Below are positions 16,275 through 26,914 of a stretch of 64,000 nt of DNA, in pieces; within the stretch, counting starts at the first letter, position 1, and every line of letters starts with the position of its first letter. The translations under genes and the position numbers were made by a program. The stretch is taken from assembly GCF_024295805.1 (NCBI RefSeq), contig NZ_JANCLX010000007.1:1-64000 (forward strand), read 5' to 3'. This stretch comes from Streptomyces cucumeris (GTDB lineage Bacteria; Actinomycetota; Actinomycetes; Streptomycetales; Streptomycetaceae). Under the pieces are notes generated by a model, which was not told where the DNA came from, did no database searches, and saw only the letters and a list, made by a program, of their open reading frames with translations.

Positions 16275-16901
16275 ATGTCCCCCCGCAGCGCATCGGTCAA
16301 TGAGGAGTTGCGCCGCCGTTCCCAGGCACGTCTGCTGGAGGCGACGGTGGACCTGGTCGGCGAGCGCGGGTACGAGGCGACGACACTCGGCGATATCGCC
16401 GACCGCGCCGGGGCGGCGCGGGGGCTGGTCTCGTACTACTTCCCCGGTAAGCGGCAGCTCTTCCAGACCGCCGTGCACCGGCTGATGCACACCGAGCTGG
16501 CCGCGGCGCTGGAGCGCGAACCGGTCCCGGAGGGCGGGGGAGCCGGCCGGGAGCTGCTGGCGCGGGCGATCGACACCATCCTGGGCCTGGCCCGGGACCG
16601 GCCGCGGCTGATGCGGACGCATATGGCGGGGATACTCGCGGCCGAGGGGTTCATCCAGTGCCCCGAACAGCAGCGGCTGGCGGGGCTGTTGCGGGACGTG
16701 GTGGTGCGCTACGGCTCCGCGGACCCCGACGGCGACTACCAGCTCCTGCGCGCACTGCTGATGGGCGCGGTGGTGGCGGTGCTGCTGCCGGGCGCGCCGA
16801 TGCCCCCGGAGAAGCTGCGGGCCGAGCTGTTCCACCGCTACGGACTGGGCTGGGAGCTGGGGTGCCCGCCGGGCGAGGAGCCGCCCGGCGGGCCGGTCTG
16901 A
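16275..16901 (+). CDS. TetR/AcrR family transcriptional regulator
   Basis: A 208-residue repressor. The N-terminal helix-turn-helix is clear (TLGDIADRAGAARGLVSYYFPGKRQLF), followed by an all-helical ligand domain. RBS AGGAGT precedes the ATG. It is convergent with the LVIVD gene and has no obvious target operon beside it. Ligand unknown. Confidence 0.9.
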   Translation: MSPRSASVNEELRRRSQARLLEATVDLVGERGYEATTLGDIADRAGAARGLVSYYFPGKRQLFQTAVHRLMHTELAAALEREPVPEGGGAGRELLARAIDTILGLARDRPRLMRTHMAGILAAEGFIQCPEQQRLAGLLRDVVVRYGSADPDGDYQLLRALLMGAVVAVLLPGAPMPPEKLRAELFHRYGLGWELGCPPGEEPPGGPV

Positions 16902-16917
16902 CGTCCGGGGCGGACCG

Positions 16918-18399
<1,482 letters not shown>

Positions 18400-18535
18400 T
18401 GCGTCCTCCCATGTCCGGTGTCCCCGTTCGGGGTTGAACGGTTCGCGGACGAGGGCAGTATGGCGCTTTCCATGTACACCACAACAGGGAGCTACATAAT
18501 CGTCTCAAGAGAATTCCCACGCCCCGGGAGGCCAC

Positions 18536-19219
18536 GTGTCGCACCGCCGTACGTCGCTCCGCATCGCGTCCCTCACCCTCGCGGCGGCCGCCGCCCTGGC
18601 GCTCACCCTCACCGGATGCGACGGACAGGGCGGGGGGAGGTCCGACACGGGCCGGGGGAAGGACGGCGGCCCGGCGGTCATCGCACCGGGCGCGCCCGGT
18701 GAGTCGGCCCGGACCCTGAACTCCGACGAGGCCGCGGCGGCGCGGGACGACGACTCCCCCAACGCGGCGGACCGGTCCTATGTCCGCATGATGATCGAGC
18801 ACCACCGGCAGGCGCTGGTGATGACCGCCCTGGCGCCCGACCGGGCCGGTTCGGACCGGCTCAGACGGCTCGCGGAGCGCATCGCCGCCGGTCAGGGGCC
18901 GGAGATCGACGCGATGAAGGGCTGGCTGAAGACCGAGGGCGGCGGACGGCCCGGAGAACACGGGAAACACGGGAAACACGGGGAACACGGCGCGATGCCC
19001 GGGATGGCCACCCCGGAAGAGCTGGACGCGCTGCGCGCCGCGAAGGGCGCCGCCTTCGACCGGCTCTTCCTCAGACTGATGATCGCCCATCACCGGGGCG
19101 CGGTCAGTATGGCGACGGACGTCCTCGCCAAGGGCAACAACGTACGGGTGGAGGAGATGGCGGGCGATGTGATCGCCCAGCAGAGCAGCGAGATCCGGCG
19201 GATGCGGCGGCTGGCGTAA
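18536..19219 (+). CDS. DUF305 domain lipoprotein
   Basis: A 227-residue lipoprotein. Signal peptide ends in the lipobox LTGC (Cys about residue 24). Two DUF305 halves each carry a His-rich helix, MMIEHHRQALVM and LMIAHHRGAVSMA, which resemble metal-binding four-helix bundles. A short GEHGKHGKHGEHG insert comes from a 9-bp tandem repeat. GTG at 18536 follows GGGAGG. Some DUF305 proteins are copper-linked; that role is inferred here. Confidence 0.85.
   Translation: MSHRRTSLRIASLTLAAAAALALTLTGCDGQGGGRSDTGRGKDGGPAVIAPGAPGESARTLNSDEAAAARDDDSPNAADRSYVRMMIEHHRQALVMTALAPDRAGSDRLRRLAERIAAGQGPEIDAMKGWLKTEGGGRPGEHGKHGKHGEHGAMPGMATPEELDALRAAKGAAFDRLFLRLMIAHHRGAVSMATDVLAKGNNVRVEEMAGDVIAQQSSEIRRMRRLA
18953..18988 (+). 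repeat. Four tandem 9-bp repeats inside the DUF305 gene
   Basis: Four in-frame copies of a 9-bp unit (GGAGAACAC, GGGAAACAC twice, GGGGAACAC) encode G-E/K-H triplets. Copy number is likely to vary between strains and it adds His residues to a possible metal-binding protein. Confidence 0.8.
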
Positions 19220-19348
19220 CCGCTTACCGGCGGACGGCGCCGCCCGGCGGTGCCCCGTCACCCGTGCCGGTCACAACGGCGCACGGGTACCTCACACCGG
19301 GCGCCCCCCGGTGCAATGCTGGAGACATCCTCCGGAAGGAGCTCCTCC

Positions 19349-20710
19349 GTGCTGCGTGTCGCGGTCGTCGGATCCGGGCCGAGCGGGGTGTACACGGCCC
19401 AGGCACTGGTCGAACAGCGAGCCGTCCCCGAGGTGACGGTGGATGTGCTGGACCGGCTGCCGTGCCCGTACGGTCTGGTGCGCTACGGCGTGGCCCCGGA
19501 CCACGAGAAGATCAAGTCCCTCCAGAACACCCTGCGCGCGGTGCTGGAACACCCCCGGGTGCGCTTTCTCGGCCATGTGCCGGTCGGGCCGCCGCCGCTG
19601 ACGCCCGAGCGGCTGCTCGGCGTCTACCACGCGGTGGTCTACTGCGTCGGGGCGGCGGCCGACCGGCGGCTCGGCGTCCCCGGCGAGGATCTGCCGGGCA
19701 GCGCCTCCGCCACCGACTTCGTCTCCTGGTACAGCGCCCATCCGGACGCGTCCGGCGATGCCTTCGGGCCCGGTGACGCCTTCGCGCTCGGCGCCCGCTC
19801 CGCGGTGGTGATCGGGGTCGGCAACGTCGCGGTGGACGTGGCACGGATCCTGGCCCGCGGAGCGGAGGAGCTGCGCCCCACCGATGTGCCGCACGCCGCG
19901 CTCGGGGCACTCGCCGACAGCCGGGTGACCGATGTGCACATGGTCGGCAGACGCGGTCCGTCACAGGCGAAGTTCACCACCAAGGAACTGCGGGAGCTGG
20001 GCGCCCTCACCGGCGCCGAGGTGCTGGTGCACCCCGGGGAGCTGGCGCTCGACCCGGCGTACGGCGATCCGTCGGAGCTGCCCGGCCAGGGCCGGCGCAA
20101 TGTCGAGGTGCTGCGCGGCTGGGCGGGGCGCGCGCCGCTGGGCCGGGCGCGCCGGATCCATCTGCGGTTCTTCCTGCGGCCGGTGGCACTGCTGGGTCAG
20201 CACGCGGTGCACGCCGTGCGCTTCGAGCGGACCGCCCCGGACGGGAGCGGCGGGGTCGCGGGCACCGGGGTGTTCGAGGAGATCGAGGCGCAACTGGTGC
20301 TGCGGTCGGTGGGCTACCGGGGCGTGGCGCTGCCGGGGCTGCCCTTCGACGCCGACCGGGGCACGGTGCCCAACGCGGCGGGCCGGGTGCTGCGCGACGG
20401 GGCGCCCTCGCCCGGTGAGTACGTGGCGGGGTGGATCAAGCGGGGGCCGACCGGGGTGATCGGCACCAACCGCCCCTGCGCCAAGGAGACGGTGGCCGCG
20501 CTGTTGGCCGACGCCGAGGCGCTGACGGCCCGTCCGGTGGCCGACGATCCGCTGCGGGAGCTGCGCGCGGCCGGGCTGGAGCCGGTGCGGTGGCCGGGAT
20601 GGCTGCGGATCGAGGCGGCGGAGGCCGCGCTCGGACAGACGCTGGGGCGTCCGACGGTGAAGATCCCGGACTGGACGGGGCTGCTGGGCGCGGCGCACCA
20701 GCGGGACTGA
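19349..20710 (+). CDS. fprA: Ferredoxin/adrenodoxin-type NADP+ reductase (FprA-like)
   Basis: A 453-residue flavoprotein. It has the FAD loop VAVVGSGPSGVYTAQAL, the family segment YGLVRYGVAPDHEKIKS, the NADPH loop VIGVGNVAVDVARIL and the C-terminal GWIKRGPTGVIGTNR. This matches mycobacterial FprA, which passes electrons from NADPH to ferredoxins, often for P450 enzymes. GTG at 19349 follows GGAAGGAG; the frame is open to 19250. No ferredoxin or P450 gene is adjacent. Confidence 0.85.
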   Translation: MLRVAVVGSGPSGVYTAQALVEQRAVPEVTVDVLDRLPCPYGLVRYGVAPDHEKIKSLQNTLRAVLEHPRVRFLGHVPVGPPPLTPERLLGVYHAVVYCVGAAADRRLGVPGEDLPGSASATDFVSWYSAHPDASGDAFGPGDAFALGARSAVVIGVGNVAVDVARILARGAEELRPTDVPHAALGALADSRVTDVHMVGRRGPSQAKFTTKELRELGALTGAEVLVHPGELALDPAYGDPSELPGQGRRNVEVLRGWAGRAPLGRARRIHLRFFLRPVALLGQHAVHAVRFERTAPDGSGGVAGTGVFEEIEAQLVLRSVGYRGVALPGLPFDADRGTVPNAAGRVLRDGAPSPGEYVAGWIKRGPTGVIGTNRPCAKETVAALLADAEALTARPVADDPLRELRAAGLEPVRWPGWLRIEAAEAALGQTLGRPTVKIPDWTGLLGAAHQRD

Positions 20711-20848
20711 CCCCGGCGGCGCGACCGGTCCGGTGCTGGCCGTGACCGGCGCCGCGATCTGCGCCCTGACCTGCCCGGGGGCCGGCCCCCGGGACCCGTC
20801 GCCGATGACGCGATCCGGTTCCGGCTGTCCCGGATCCTGCCGCAAGGG

Positions 20849-20891
20849 TTGACACAGATCGGCAACGGCCCTGAAATCAACAGACTGTTGA
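20849..20891 (+). promoter_or_regulatory. Promoter with palindromic operator for the NCS2 permease
   Basis: TTGACA (20849-20854) and TGAAAT (20872-20877) are spaced by 17 bp. A perfect palindrome TCAACAG-A-CTGTTGA (20877-20891) overlaps the end of the -10 and the likely start site, where a repressor would block transcription. Its form suits a GntR- or MarR-type dimer. The transcript would have a leader of about 95 nt. Confidence 0.6.
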
Positions 20892-20981
20892 ATCCCTCTG
20901 CGTCCGGTCCGTTCCCCCCGCCGCGGGAACGGACCGCCCGGCCGTCCCCACTCCCCCCGCCGTACCGCGCAAGGAGCAGGC

Positions 20982-22445
20982 ATGACATCCGTACGTCCCG
21001 TACGCCACCCCGTGGACGAGATACCACCGGCCGGCCGGCTCACGGCCCTGGGCCTCCAGCATGTGCTGGCCATGTACGCCGGGGCGGTCGCGGTACCGCT
21101 GATCGTCGGCGGCGCGATGAAGCTCTCCCCCACCGACCTGGCCTATCTCATCAACGCCGATCTGCTGCTGTGCGGGATCGCGACCGTGCTCCAGTGCGTG
21201 GGGCTGTGGCGATTCGGCGTCCGGCTGCCGATCATGCAGGGCTGTACCTTCGCCGCGGTCACCCCGATGGTGCTCATCGGCACCGAGGGCGGCGGACTGC
21301 CCGCGATCTACGGTTCGGTGATCGTGTCCGGACTGGCGATGATGCTGCTGGCACCGGTCTTCGGGCGGCTGCTGCGGTTCTTCCCGCCACTGGTGACCGG
21401 CACGGTGATCCTGGTCATCGGACTCTCGCTGCTGCCGGTCGCGGGCAACTGGGCGGCGGGCGGCCAGGGCGCCCCGGACTTCGGGGAGCCGAAGAACCTC
21501 GGCCTCGCCGGTGCCGTACTGGCCCTGGTGATCGTCGTCCAGCGGTTCGGGCCCGGGTTCCTCGGCCGGGTCGCGGTGCTGGTCGGCATCGTGGGCGGGA
21601 CCGCGCTCTCCGTACCGCTGGGGTTCACCGACTTCTCCGGGGTGGGCGACGCCGGCTGGGTGGGCGTCTCCACCCCGTTCCACTTCGGCGCGCCGACGTT
21701 CGAGGCGGCGGCCGTGGTGTCGATGCTGATCGTGGCCCTGGTGACGATGACCGAGACCACCGGTGACTTCATCGCGGTGGGCGAGATGACCGACCGTCCG
21801 GTGGACGGCCGGCGGCTGGCGGACGGATTGCGCGCGGATGGCGCCGCGACCGTGCTCGGCGGTGTCTTCAACACCTTCCCGTACACCGCCTTCGCGCAGA
21901 ACGTGGGACTGGTGGGGATGACCCGGGTGCGCAGCCGGTGGGTGGTGGCGGCCGCGGGCGGACTGCTGGTGGTGCTGGGGCTCGCGCCGAAGCTGGGCGC
22001 GGTCGTGGCGGCGATCCCGGCCCCGGTGCTGGGCGGGGCCGGACTGGTGATGTTCGGTACGGTCGCCGCGAGCGGACTGCGGACGCTCGCGGCGGTGGAG
22101 TTCCGGGACAACCACAACCTCATGGTGGTGGCGGTGTCGGTCGGCATCGGACTGCTGCCGGTCGGGGTGCCGGGGGTCTACCAGGAGTTCCCGGACTGGT
22201 TCCAGACGGTGATGAACAGCGGGATCAGCGCGGGCTGTGTGACGGCCATCGTGCTCAATCTGCTCTTCAACCATCTGCCGGGCGGCCGGACCCCGGACCG
22301 GGACCCGGCCACGGCCGCCGGTTCAGCCCCGGCCCCCGGTTCGGCCCCGGCCGCCGGTTCAGCCCCGGTCGCCGTCGACGCGCCCGTCCTGGAGGGCGGC
22401 GGCGGCCAGCACGCTGTCGAGCAGACCGGGGAACAGCGCGTCTAG
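20982..22445 (+). CDS. NCS2 family nucleobase:cation symporter (uracil/xanthine permease type)
   Basis: A 487-residue polytopic transporter with about 12 to 14 membrane segments. Family elements include GLQHVLAMYAGAVAVPLI, the MQGCTFAAVTPM loop, and TETTGDFIAVGEMT in the substrate region. It would import a purine or pyrimidine base with protons. The tail after residue 440 is Gly-Ser-Ala-Pro rich and built from an 18-bp repeat. The 3' end overlaps the convergent ArsR gene by 87 bp. Confidence 0.9.
   Translation: MTSVRPVRHPVDEIPPAGRLTALGLQHVLAMYAGAVAVPLIVGGAMKLSPTDLAYLINADLLLCGIATVLQCVGLWRFGVRLPIMQGCTFAAVTPMVLIGTEGGGLPAIYGSVIVSGLAMMLLAPVFGRLLRFFPPLVTGTVILVIGLSLLPVAGNWAAGGQGAPDFGEPKNLGLAGAVLALVIVVQRFGPGFLGRVAVLVGIVGGTALSVPLGFTDFSGVGDAGWVGVSTPFHFGAPTFEAAAVVSMLIVALVTMTETTGDFIAVGEMTDRPVDGRRLADGLRADGAATVLGGVFNTFPYTAFAQNVGLVGMTRVRSRWVVAAAGGLLVVLGLAPKLGAVVAAIPAPVLGGAGLVMFGTVAASGLRTLAAVEFRDNHNLMVVAVSVGIGLLPVGVPGVYQEFPDWFQTVMNSGISAGCVTAIVLNLLFNHLPGGRTPDRDPATAAGSAPAPGSAPAAGSAPVAVDAPVLEGGGGQHAVEQTGEQRV
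22319..22373 (+). repeat. 18-bp tandem repeat in the permease C-terminal tail
   Basis: Three imperfect 18-bp units encode GSAPAP, GSAPAA and GSAPVA near the C-terminus of the NCS2 permease. The last unit runs into the overlapping ArsR 3' end. Confidence 0.7.
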
Positions 22446-22733
22446 GTCCTCCCGGCGCAGGGCGTTCATCTTGGCGGTGCCCCGGTAGATCTGGTAGATC
22501 ACCCCGGCCTCGCGCAGCACCCGGCAGTGGTGGGTGGTGGTGGACTTGCTGACGGGCAGGTCGAGGACCGTGCAGGACACCTCGCCCGAGTCCTCCGCCA
22601 GCGTCCGCACCACCCGCATCCGCATCGGGTCGGCCAGCGCGTGCAGCACTCCCTCGAGATGGATCTCCGCGCGCTGCGGATGCTCCAACGAGCGGCCGGC
22701 CGCCTGGGCCTGGGAGGTGGTCTGCGTAGGCAC
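22359..22733 (-). CDS. ArsR-type winged-helix regulator
   Basis: A 124-residue ArsR-fold protein with ALADPMRMRVVRTLAE and the recognition helix LPVSKSTTTHHCRVLREAGV. It lacks the ELCVCDL metal site of ArsR/SmtB; the only Cys residues are in EVSCTVL and HHCRVL, which could sense electrophiles or redox state. The palindrome TACGA-N6-TCGTA sits in its own promoter and again before the Old Yellow Enzyme gene just upstream on the same strand, so it probably represses both. Confidence 0.85.
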   Translation of the reverse strand: MPTQTTSQAQAAGRSLEHPQRAEIHLEGVLHALADPMRMRVVRTLAEDSGEVSCTVLDLPVSKSTTTHHCRVLREAGVIYQIYRGTAKMNALRREDLDALFPGLLDSVLAAAALQDGRVDGDRG

Positions 22734-22768
22734 GGGTGCTCCTCGTCATGGACGGTTCACCCCTATGG

Positions 22769-22784
22769 TACGAAACCCATCGTA
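22769..22784 (-). promoter_or_regulatory. ArsR operator, autoregulatory copy
   Basis: TACGA-AACCCA-TCGTA, a 16-bp inverted repeat, lies 36 bp upstream of the ArsR start. The same half-sites and spacing recur at 24040-24055. Confidence 0.65.
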
Positions 22785-22873
22785 GTTTGACACTTTCCGT
22801 ATGACGAGGGGCTCCGGGGCCATGGGCCGGTCCGCCGGGCGCCGTTGGGGACATGGCTCGCCCGGCGACGCGC

Positions 22874-23959
22874 TCAGTGGATCGCGTAGCCGTACGGCTC
22901 GGGCGCGTACACCTGGGCGTCCAGCTCCCGGGCGGCCTGGCGGGCGAAGGAGGGGTTGCGCAGCAGCTCACGGCCGAGCAGCACGGCGTCCGCCTCACCA
23001 CCCGCGACGATCTTCTCGGCCTGTCCGGGCTCGGTGATCAGCCCGACGGCGGCGACCGGCAGCCCGGTCTCCCGGCGCACCCGGGCGGCGAACGGGACCT
23101 GGTAGCCGGGCCCGACGGGAATGCGCACCCCGGTGGCATTCCCCCCGCTGGAGACGTCGAGCAGATCCACGCCGTGCTCCTTGAGCAGCGCGGCGAACGC
23201 CACGGTGTCGTCCGGCGTCCAGCCGTCGCGCTCCAGCCAGTCGGTGGCCGAGACACGGAAGAACAGCGGCAGCTCCTCCGGCCAGACGGCGCGCACCGCG
23301 TCGACGACCTCGAGGGCGAAGCGGACGCGGTTCTCCAGGGAGCCGCCGTAGCGGTCGGTGCGGTGGTTGCTGTGCGGGGAGAGGAACTCACCGATCAGAT
23401 AGCCGTGGGCGCCGTGGATCTCGATGACCTCGAACCCGGCGGTCCGGGCGCGCCGCGCGGCGGCCGCGAACTGCCCGACGATCTCGGCGATCCCCTCCTC
23501 GGTGAGCTCGTCGGGCACCAGGTGGCGCTCGCCGAAGGCGACCGGGCTCGGGGCGAGCGGCCGCCAGCCGCCCTCGTCCAGTGCGAGCGGCGCGCCACCG
23601 CGCCAGGGGGCGTCGGTACCGGACTTGCGCCCGGCGTGGCCGAGCTGGATACCGGGGACCGTGCCGTGCCGCTTGAGGAAGCCGGCGATCCGGCCGAACG
23701 CCTCGGTCTGCCGGTCGTTCCAGAGGCCCAGGTCATGGGGGCTGATCCGGCCCTCGGCGGAGACCGCGGTGGCCTCGACGAGGATCAGACCGGTGCCGCC
23801 GGTGGCGCGGGCGGCGTAGTGCGCGAAGTGCCAGTCGTGCGGGACTCCGGCGTCCTCGCCGCTCGCCACGGCGCTGTACTGGCACATCGGCGCCATCCAT
23901 ATGCGGTTGGGGATGGTCACCGACCGCAGGGTGACGGGCTCGAAGAGGGCAGCACTCAT
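22874..23959 (-). CDS. NADH:flavin oxidoreductase, Old Yellow Enzyme family (YqjM-like)
   Basis: A 361-residue FMN TIM-barrel ene-reductase. It shows MAPMCQYSA with the YqjM-type active-site Cys, the substrate-binding [30 protein letters not shown] block, and the FMN phosphate end [14 protein letters not shown]. Such enzymes reduce activated C=C bonds in electrophilic compounds using NADPH. It follows the promoter that carries two ArsR operators and precedes the ArsR gene on the same strand, so it is likely induced by electrophile stress. Confidence 0.9.
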   Translation of the reverse strand: MSAALFEPVTLRSVTIPNRIWMAPMCQYSAVASGEDAGVPHDWHFAHYAARATGGTGLILVEATAVSAEGRISPHDLGLWNDRQTEAFGRIAGFLKRHGTVPGIQLGHAGRKSGTDAPWRGGAPLALDEGGWRPLAPSPVAFGERHLVPDELTEEGIAEIVGQFAAAARRARTAGFEVIEIHGAHGYLIGEFLSPHSNHRTDRYGGSLENRVRFALEVVDAVRAVWPEELPLFFRVSATDWLERDGWTPDDTVAFAALLKEHGVDLLDVSSGGNATGVRIPVGPGYQVPFAARVRRETGLPVAAVGLITEPGQAEKIVAGGEADAVLLGRELLRNPSFARQAARELDAQVYAPEPYGYAIH

Positions 23960-24005
23960 GAACGTCTCCAGTTCGTCCGCGCCCGGCCGGCCGGCCGTGC
24001 ACTAG

Positions 24006-24055
24006 TACGGTACTCATCGTATTACGGCGGTCGTCAAATTACGATGCCCTTCGTA
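24006..24055 (-). promoter_or_regulatory. Two ArsR operators upstream of the Old Yellow Enzyme gene
   Basis: TACGG-TACTCA-TCGTA (24006-24021) and TACGA-TGCCCT-TCGTA (24040-24055) have centres 34 bp apart, about three helical turns. They share half-sites and 6-bp spacing with the site upstream of the ArsR gene. They lie 47 to 96 bp upstream of the OYE start. Confidence 0.65.
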
Positions 24056-24200
24056 CCACGGCCTCCGGATGCGACACCCGGCGATATCCCGGCTCCCCTG
24101 AGGCGCCGATGCCGGTGGCGGGGTGCAGACTCATGGATGACGGACACATCCGCCACGTCCCGCCATCCGCACCTCCCCGCACCTCAAGGAGTGAGCCGTC

Positions 24201-25295
24201 ATGGACGACGTCCTGCTCGCCATCGGCACCCGCAAGGGCCTGTTCCTCGCCCGCCGGAGCGGACCCTCCGGCGTGGACTGGGAGTTCACCGGTCCGCACT
24301 TCCCGATGCAGGCGGTGTACTCCGTCGGTATCGACACCCGCCGCGGCCGCCCCCGGCTGCTCGCCGGTGCCGACAGCTCCCACTGGGGTCCCTCGGTCTT
24401 CCGCTCCGACGACCTGGGGCGGACCTGGCACGAGCCCGCCCGGCCCGCGGTGCGGTTCCCCGAGGGCACCGACACCTCGCTGGAGCGGGTGTGGCAGCTG
24501 CACCCGGCGGGCCCCGCGGCGCCCGAGGTGGTGTGGGCGGGCACCGAGCCGGGCGCGCTGTTCCGCTCCGCGGACGGCGGTGAGAGCTTCGACTTCGTCC
24601 GGGCGCTGTGGGACCACCCCCAGCGGCCGTCGTGGGGCGCGGGGTACGGCGGCCAAGCAGTGCACACCGTGGTCACCGATCCGCGGGACGCGGACACGGT
24701 CGTGGTCGCGGTGTCCTCGGGCGGGGTGTACCGCACCACCGACGGCGGGGCGAGCTGGGCGCCGTCCAACAACGGGCTCAAGGCGGAGTTCCTGCCCGAT
24801 CCGTATCCGGACTTCGGCCAGTGCGTGCACAAGATCGCCCGGGACGCGGTCGACCCCGACCGGCTCTACCTCCAGAACCACGGCGGGGTCTACCGCAGCG
24901 ACGACGGCGGGGTGCACTGGACCGAGATCGGCAAGGGGCTCCCGGCCGACTTCGGCTTCGCGATCGCCACCCATCCGCGGCGCGGCGGAGTGGCCTACGT
25001 CTTCCCGGTGATCGACGGCGGGGACCGCTATCCACCGGACTACCGCTGCCGGGTGTACCGCACCGACGACGCGGGTGCGTCCTGGACCGAGCGGTCCGCC
25101 GGACTGCCCGGTGAGCACCACTACGGGGTGGTGCTGCGGGACGCGCTGCGCACCGATGACGCGGACCCGGCCGGGGTCTACTTCGGCAATCGCAACGGCG
25201 AGGTGTACGCCAGCGCCGACGAGGGCGAGAGCTGGCGGCAGATCGCCCGGCACCTGCCGGACGTGCTGTGCGTACGGGCGGCCGTCGTCGGCTGA
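24201..25295 (+). CDS. BNR/sialidase-like repeat beta-propeller protein
   Basis: A 364-residue propeller protein with repeated Asp-box style motifs: VFRSDDLGRTWHEP, LFRSADGGESFDF, VYRTTDGGASWAP, VYRSDDGGVHWTE, VYRTDDAGASWTE, VYASADEGESWRQ. It has no signal peptide, so it is likely cytosolic, and no sialidase Arg triad can be assigned. Annotated as exo-alpha-sialidase by many pipelines, but enzyme activity is doubtful. Divergent from the OYE gene. Confidence 0.8.
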   Translation: MDDVLLAIGTRKGLFLARRSGPSGVDWEFTGPHFPMQAVYSVGIDTRRGRPRLLAGADSSHWGPSVFRSDDLGRTWHEPARPAVRFPEGTDTSLERVWQLHPAGPAAPEVVWAGTEPGALFRSADGGESFDFVRALWDHPQRPSWGAGYGGQAVHTVVTDPRDADTVVVAVSSGGVYRTTDGGASWAPSNNGLKAEFLPDPYPDFGQCVHKIARDAVDPDRLYLQNHGGVYRSDDGGVHWTEIGKGLPADFGFAIATHPRRGGVAYVFPVIDGGDRYPPDYRCRVYRTDDAGASWTERSAGLPGEHHYGVVLRDALRTDDADPAGVYFGNRNGEVYASADEGESWRQIARHLPDVLCVRAAVVG

Positions 25296-25371
25296 CCGGG
25301 CGGGGGCGCGCGGCCGGAAGTGATCCACCGGGCGGCACACGGTCACCGGCTGAGCCACTAGAGTGACGCGG

Positions 25372-26049
25372 GTGGCAGCGCGACCCTTGAACGAAATTGT
25401 CGAACCGGGCTGGGCCAAGGCACTTGAGCCCGTCGAAGAGCGCATCGCGGCGATGGGCGACTTCCTGCGGGCCGAGATCGCGGCGGGCCGCACCTACCTC
25501 CCCGCGGGGGCCAACGTCCTGCGCGCCTTCCAGCAGCCCTTCGACGAGGTGAAGGTGCTGATCGTCGGTCAGGACCCGTATCCGACGCCGGGCCATGCGG
25601 TGGGCCTGAGCTTCTCCGTGGCGCCGGAGGTGCGCCCGCTGCCCGGCAGCCTGGAGAACATCTTCCGGGAGCTGCACACCGACCTCGGGCTGCCCCGTCC
25701 GTCCAACGGCGACCTCACACCCTGGACCGGGCAGGGCGTGCTGCTGCTGAACAAGGCGCTCACCACCGCTCCGCGCCGGCCCGCCGCCCACCGCGGCAAG
25801 GGCTGGGAGGAGGTCACCGAGCAGGCCATCCGGGCCCTCGCCGGGCGCGGCCGTCCGCTGGTGTCCATCCTGTGGGGCCGGGACGCCCGCGCGGTGCGCC
25901 CGCTGCTGGGTCCCCTTCCGGCGGTGGAGTCCGCCCACCCCTCCCCCATGTCGGCCGACCGCGGCTTCTTCGGATCACGGCCGTTCAGCCGCGCCAACGA
26001 CCTCCTGGTACAGCAGGGAGCGCAACCCGTGGACTGGCGCCTTCCCTGA
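25372..26049 (+). CDS. ung: Uracil-DNA glycosylase, family 1
   Basis: A 225-residue base-excision repair enzyme that removes uracil from DNA. The water-activating motif is [17 protein letters not shown] with Asp68, and the minor-groove loop is [18 protein letters not shown] with His189. The Tyr-Pro in place of GQDPYH is usual in actinobacteria. GTG at 25372 is 7 nt after TAGAGT (25359-25364), fitting a leaderless message; GTG at 25363 overlaps the -10 and is rejected. Confidence 0.92.
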   Translation: MAARPLNEIVEPGWAKALEPVEERIAAMGDFLRAEIAAGRTYLPAGANVLRAFQQPFDEVKVLIVGQDPYPTPGHAVGLSFSVAPEVRPLPGSLENIFRELHTDLGLPRPSNGDLTPWTGQGVLLLNKALTTAPRRPAAHRGKGWEEVTEQAIRALAGRGRPLVSILWGRDARAVRPLLGPLPAVESAHPSPMSADRGFFGSRPFSRANDLLVQQGAQPVDWRLP

Positions 26050-26088
26050 CCGCCTCGGTGACGGGGGCCGACAGGTAGTCTGCCCGCC

Positions 26089-26910
26089 ATGACGACACAT
26101 CCGAACACCCCTGCGGGCTGGTACGCCGACCCGCAGGGCACGCCGAATCAGCTGCGCTGGTGGGACGGCGCCCAGTGGACCGAGCACACCCACCCCGGCC
26201 AGCCGGGTCAGGTCCCCCCGCAGCAGGCGGCCCAGCCCCACCCCAATCCGGCCAAGGTCCAGCACCAGGTCCAGCACCAGGCGCATGTGGCCCCGGGCGG
26301 GGGCGGCGGCGGCACCCTGTTCACCGAGCCGGTGCTGGTGGTGAACCAGAAGGCCAAGCTGATCGAGCTCACCAATGAGTACAGCGTGTTCGACCAGCAC
26401 GGCCGCACCATCGGATCGGTCGTGCAGATCGGTCAGAGCACGCTGAAGAAGGTCGCGCGCTTCGTCTCCAGCCTCGACCAGTTCATGACCCACAAGCTGG
26501 AGATCCGGGACGCCAACGGGCAGCCGCATCTGGTGCTCACCCGTCCCGCGAAGTTCATCAAGTCCAAGGTGCTGGTGACGCGCCCGGACGGACAGCCGGT
26601 CGGCGATATCGTCCAGCAGAACGCCATCGGCAAGATCAACTTTGGTATCCATGTCAACGGCCAGCAGATCGGCGCCATCAAGGCCGAGAACTGGCGGGCC
26701 TGGAACTTCGCCATCGTCGACCACACGGACGCCGAGATCGCCAGGATCACCAAGACCTGGGAAGGTCTGGCGAAGACCATGTTCACCACGGCGGACAACT
26801 ACGTCCTCCAGATCCACCGCCAGCTGCCCGACCCGCTGCTGAGCCTGGTGGTGGCCACCGCGCTGACCGTGGACACCGCGCTCAAGCAGGACGCCCGAGG
26901 GTTCGGCTGA
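26089..26910 (+). CDS. Phospholipid scramblase-related protein with DUF2510 domain
   Basis: A 273-residue protein. Residues 6-35 are a DUF2510 motif (PAGWYADPQG...LRWWDGAQWTEHTH), followed by a Gln/Pro/His linker and a scramblase/LURP-like beta-barrel from about residue 78 (FTEPVLVVNQKAKLIELTN...). The last helix (DPLLSLVVATALTVDTAL) could insert in the membrane. Function in bacteria is unknown. TAGTCT (26076-26081) is 7 nt before the ATG, so leaderless. Confidence 0.8.
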   Translation: MTTHPNTPAGWYADPQGTPNQLRWWDGAQWTEHTHPGQPGQVPPQQAAQPHPNPAKVQHQVQHQAHVAPGGGGGGTLFTEPVLVVNQKAKLIELTNEYSVFDQHGRTIGSVVQIGQSTLKKVARFVSSLDQFMTHKLEIRDANGQPHLVLTRPAKFIKSKVLVTRPDGQPVGDIVQQNAIGKINFGIHVNGQQIGAIKAENWRAWNFAIVDHTDAEIARITKTWEGLAKTMFTTADNYVLQIHRQLPDPLLSLVVATALTVDTALKQDARGFG

Positions 26911-26914
26911 GCCG

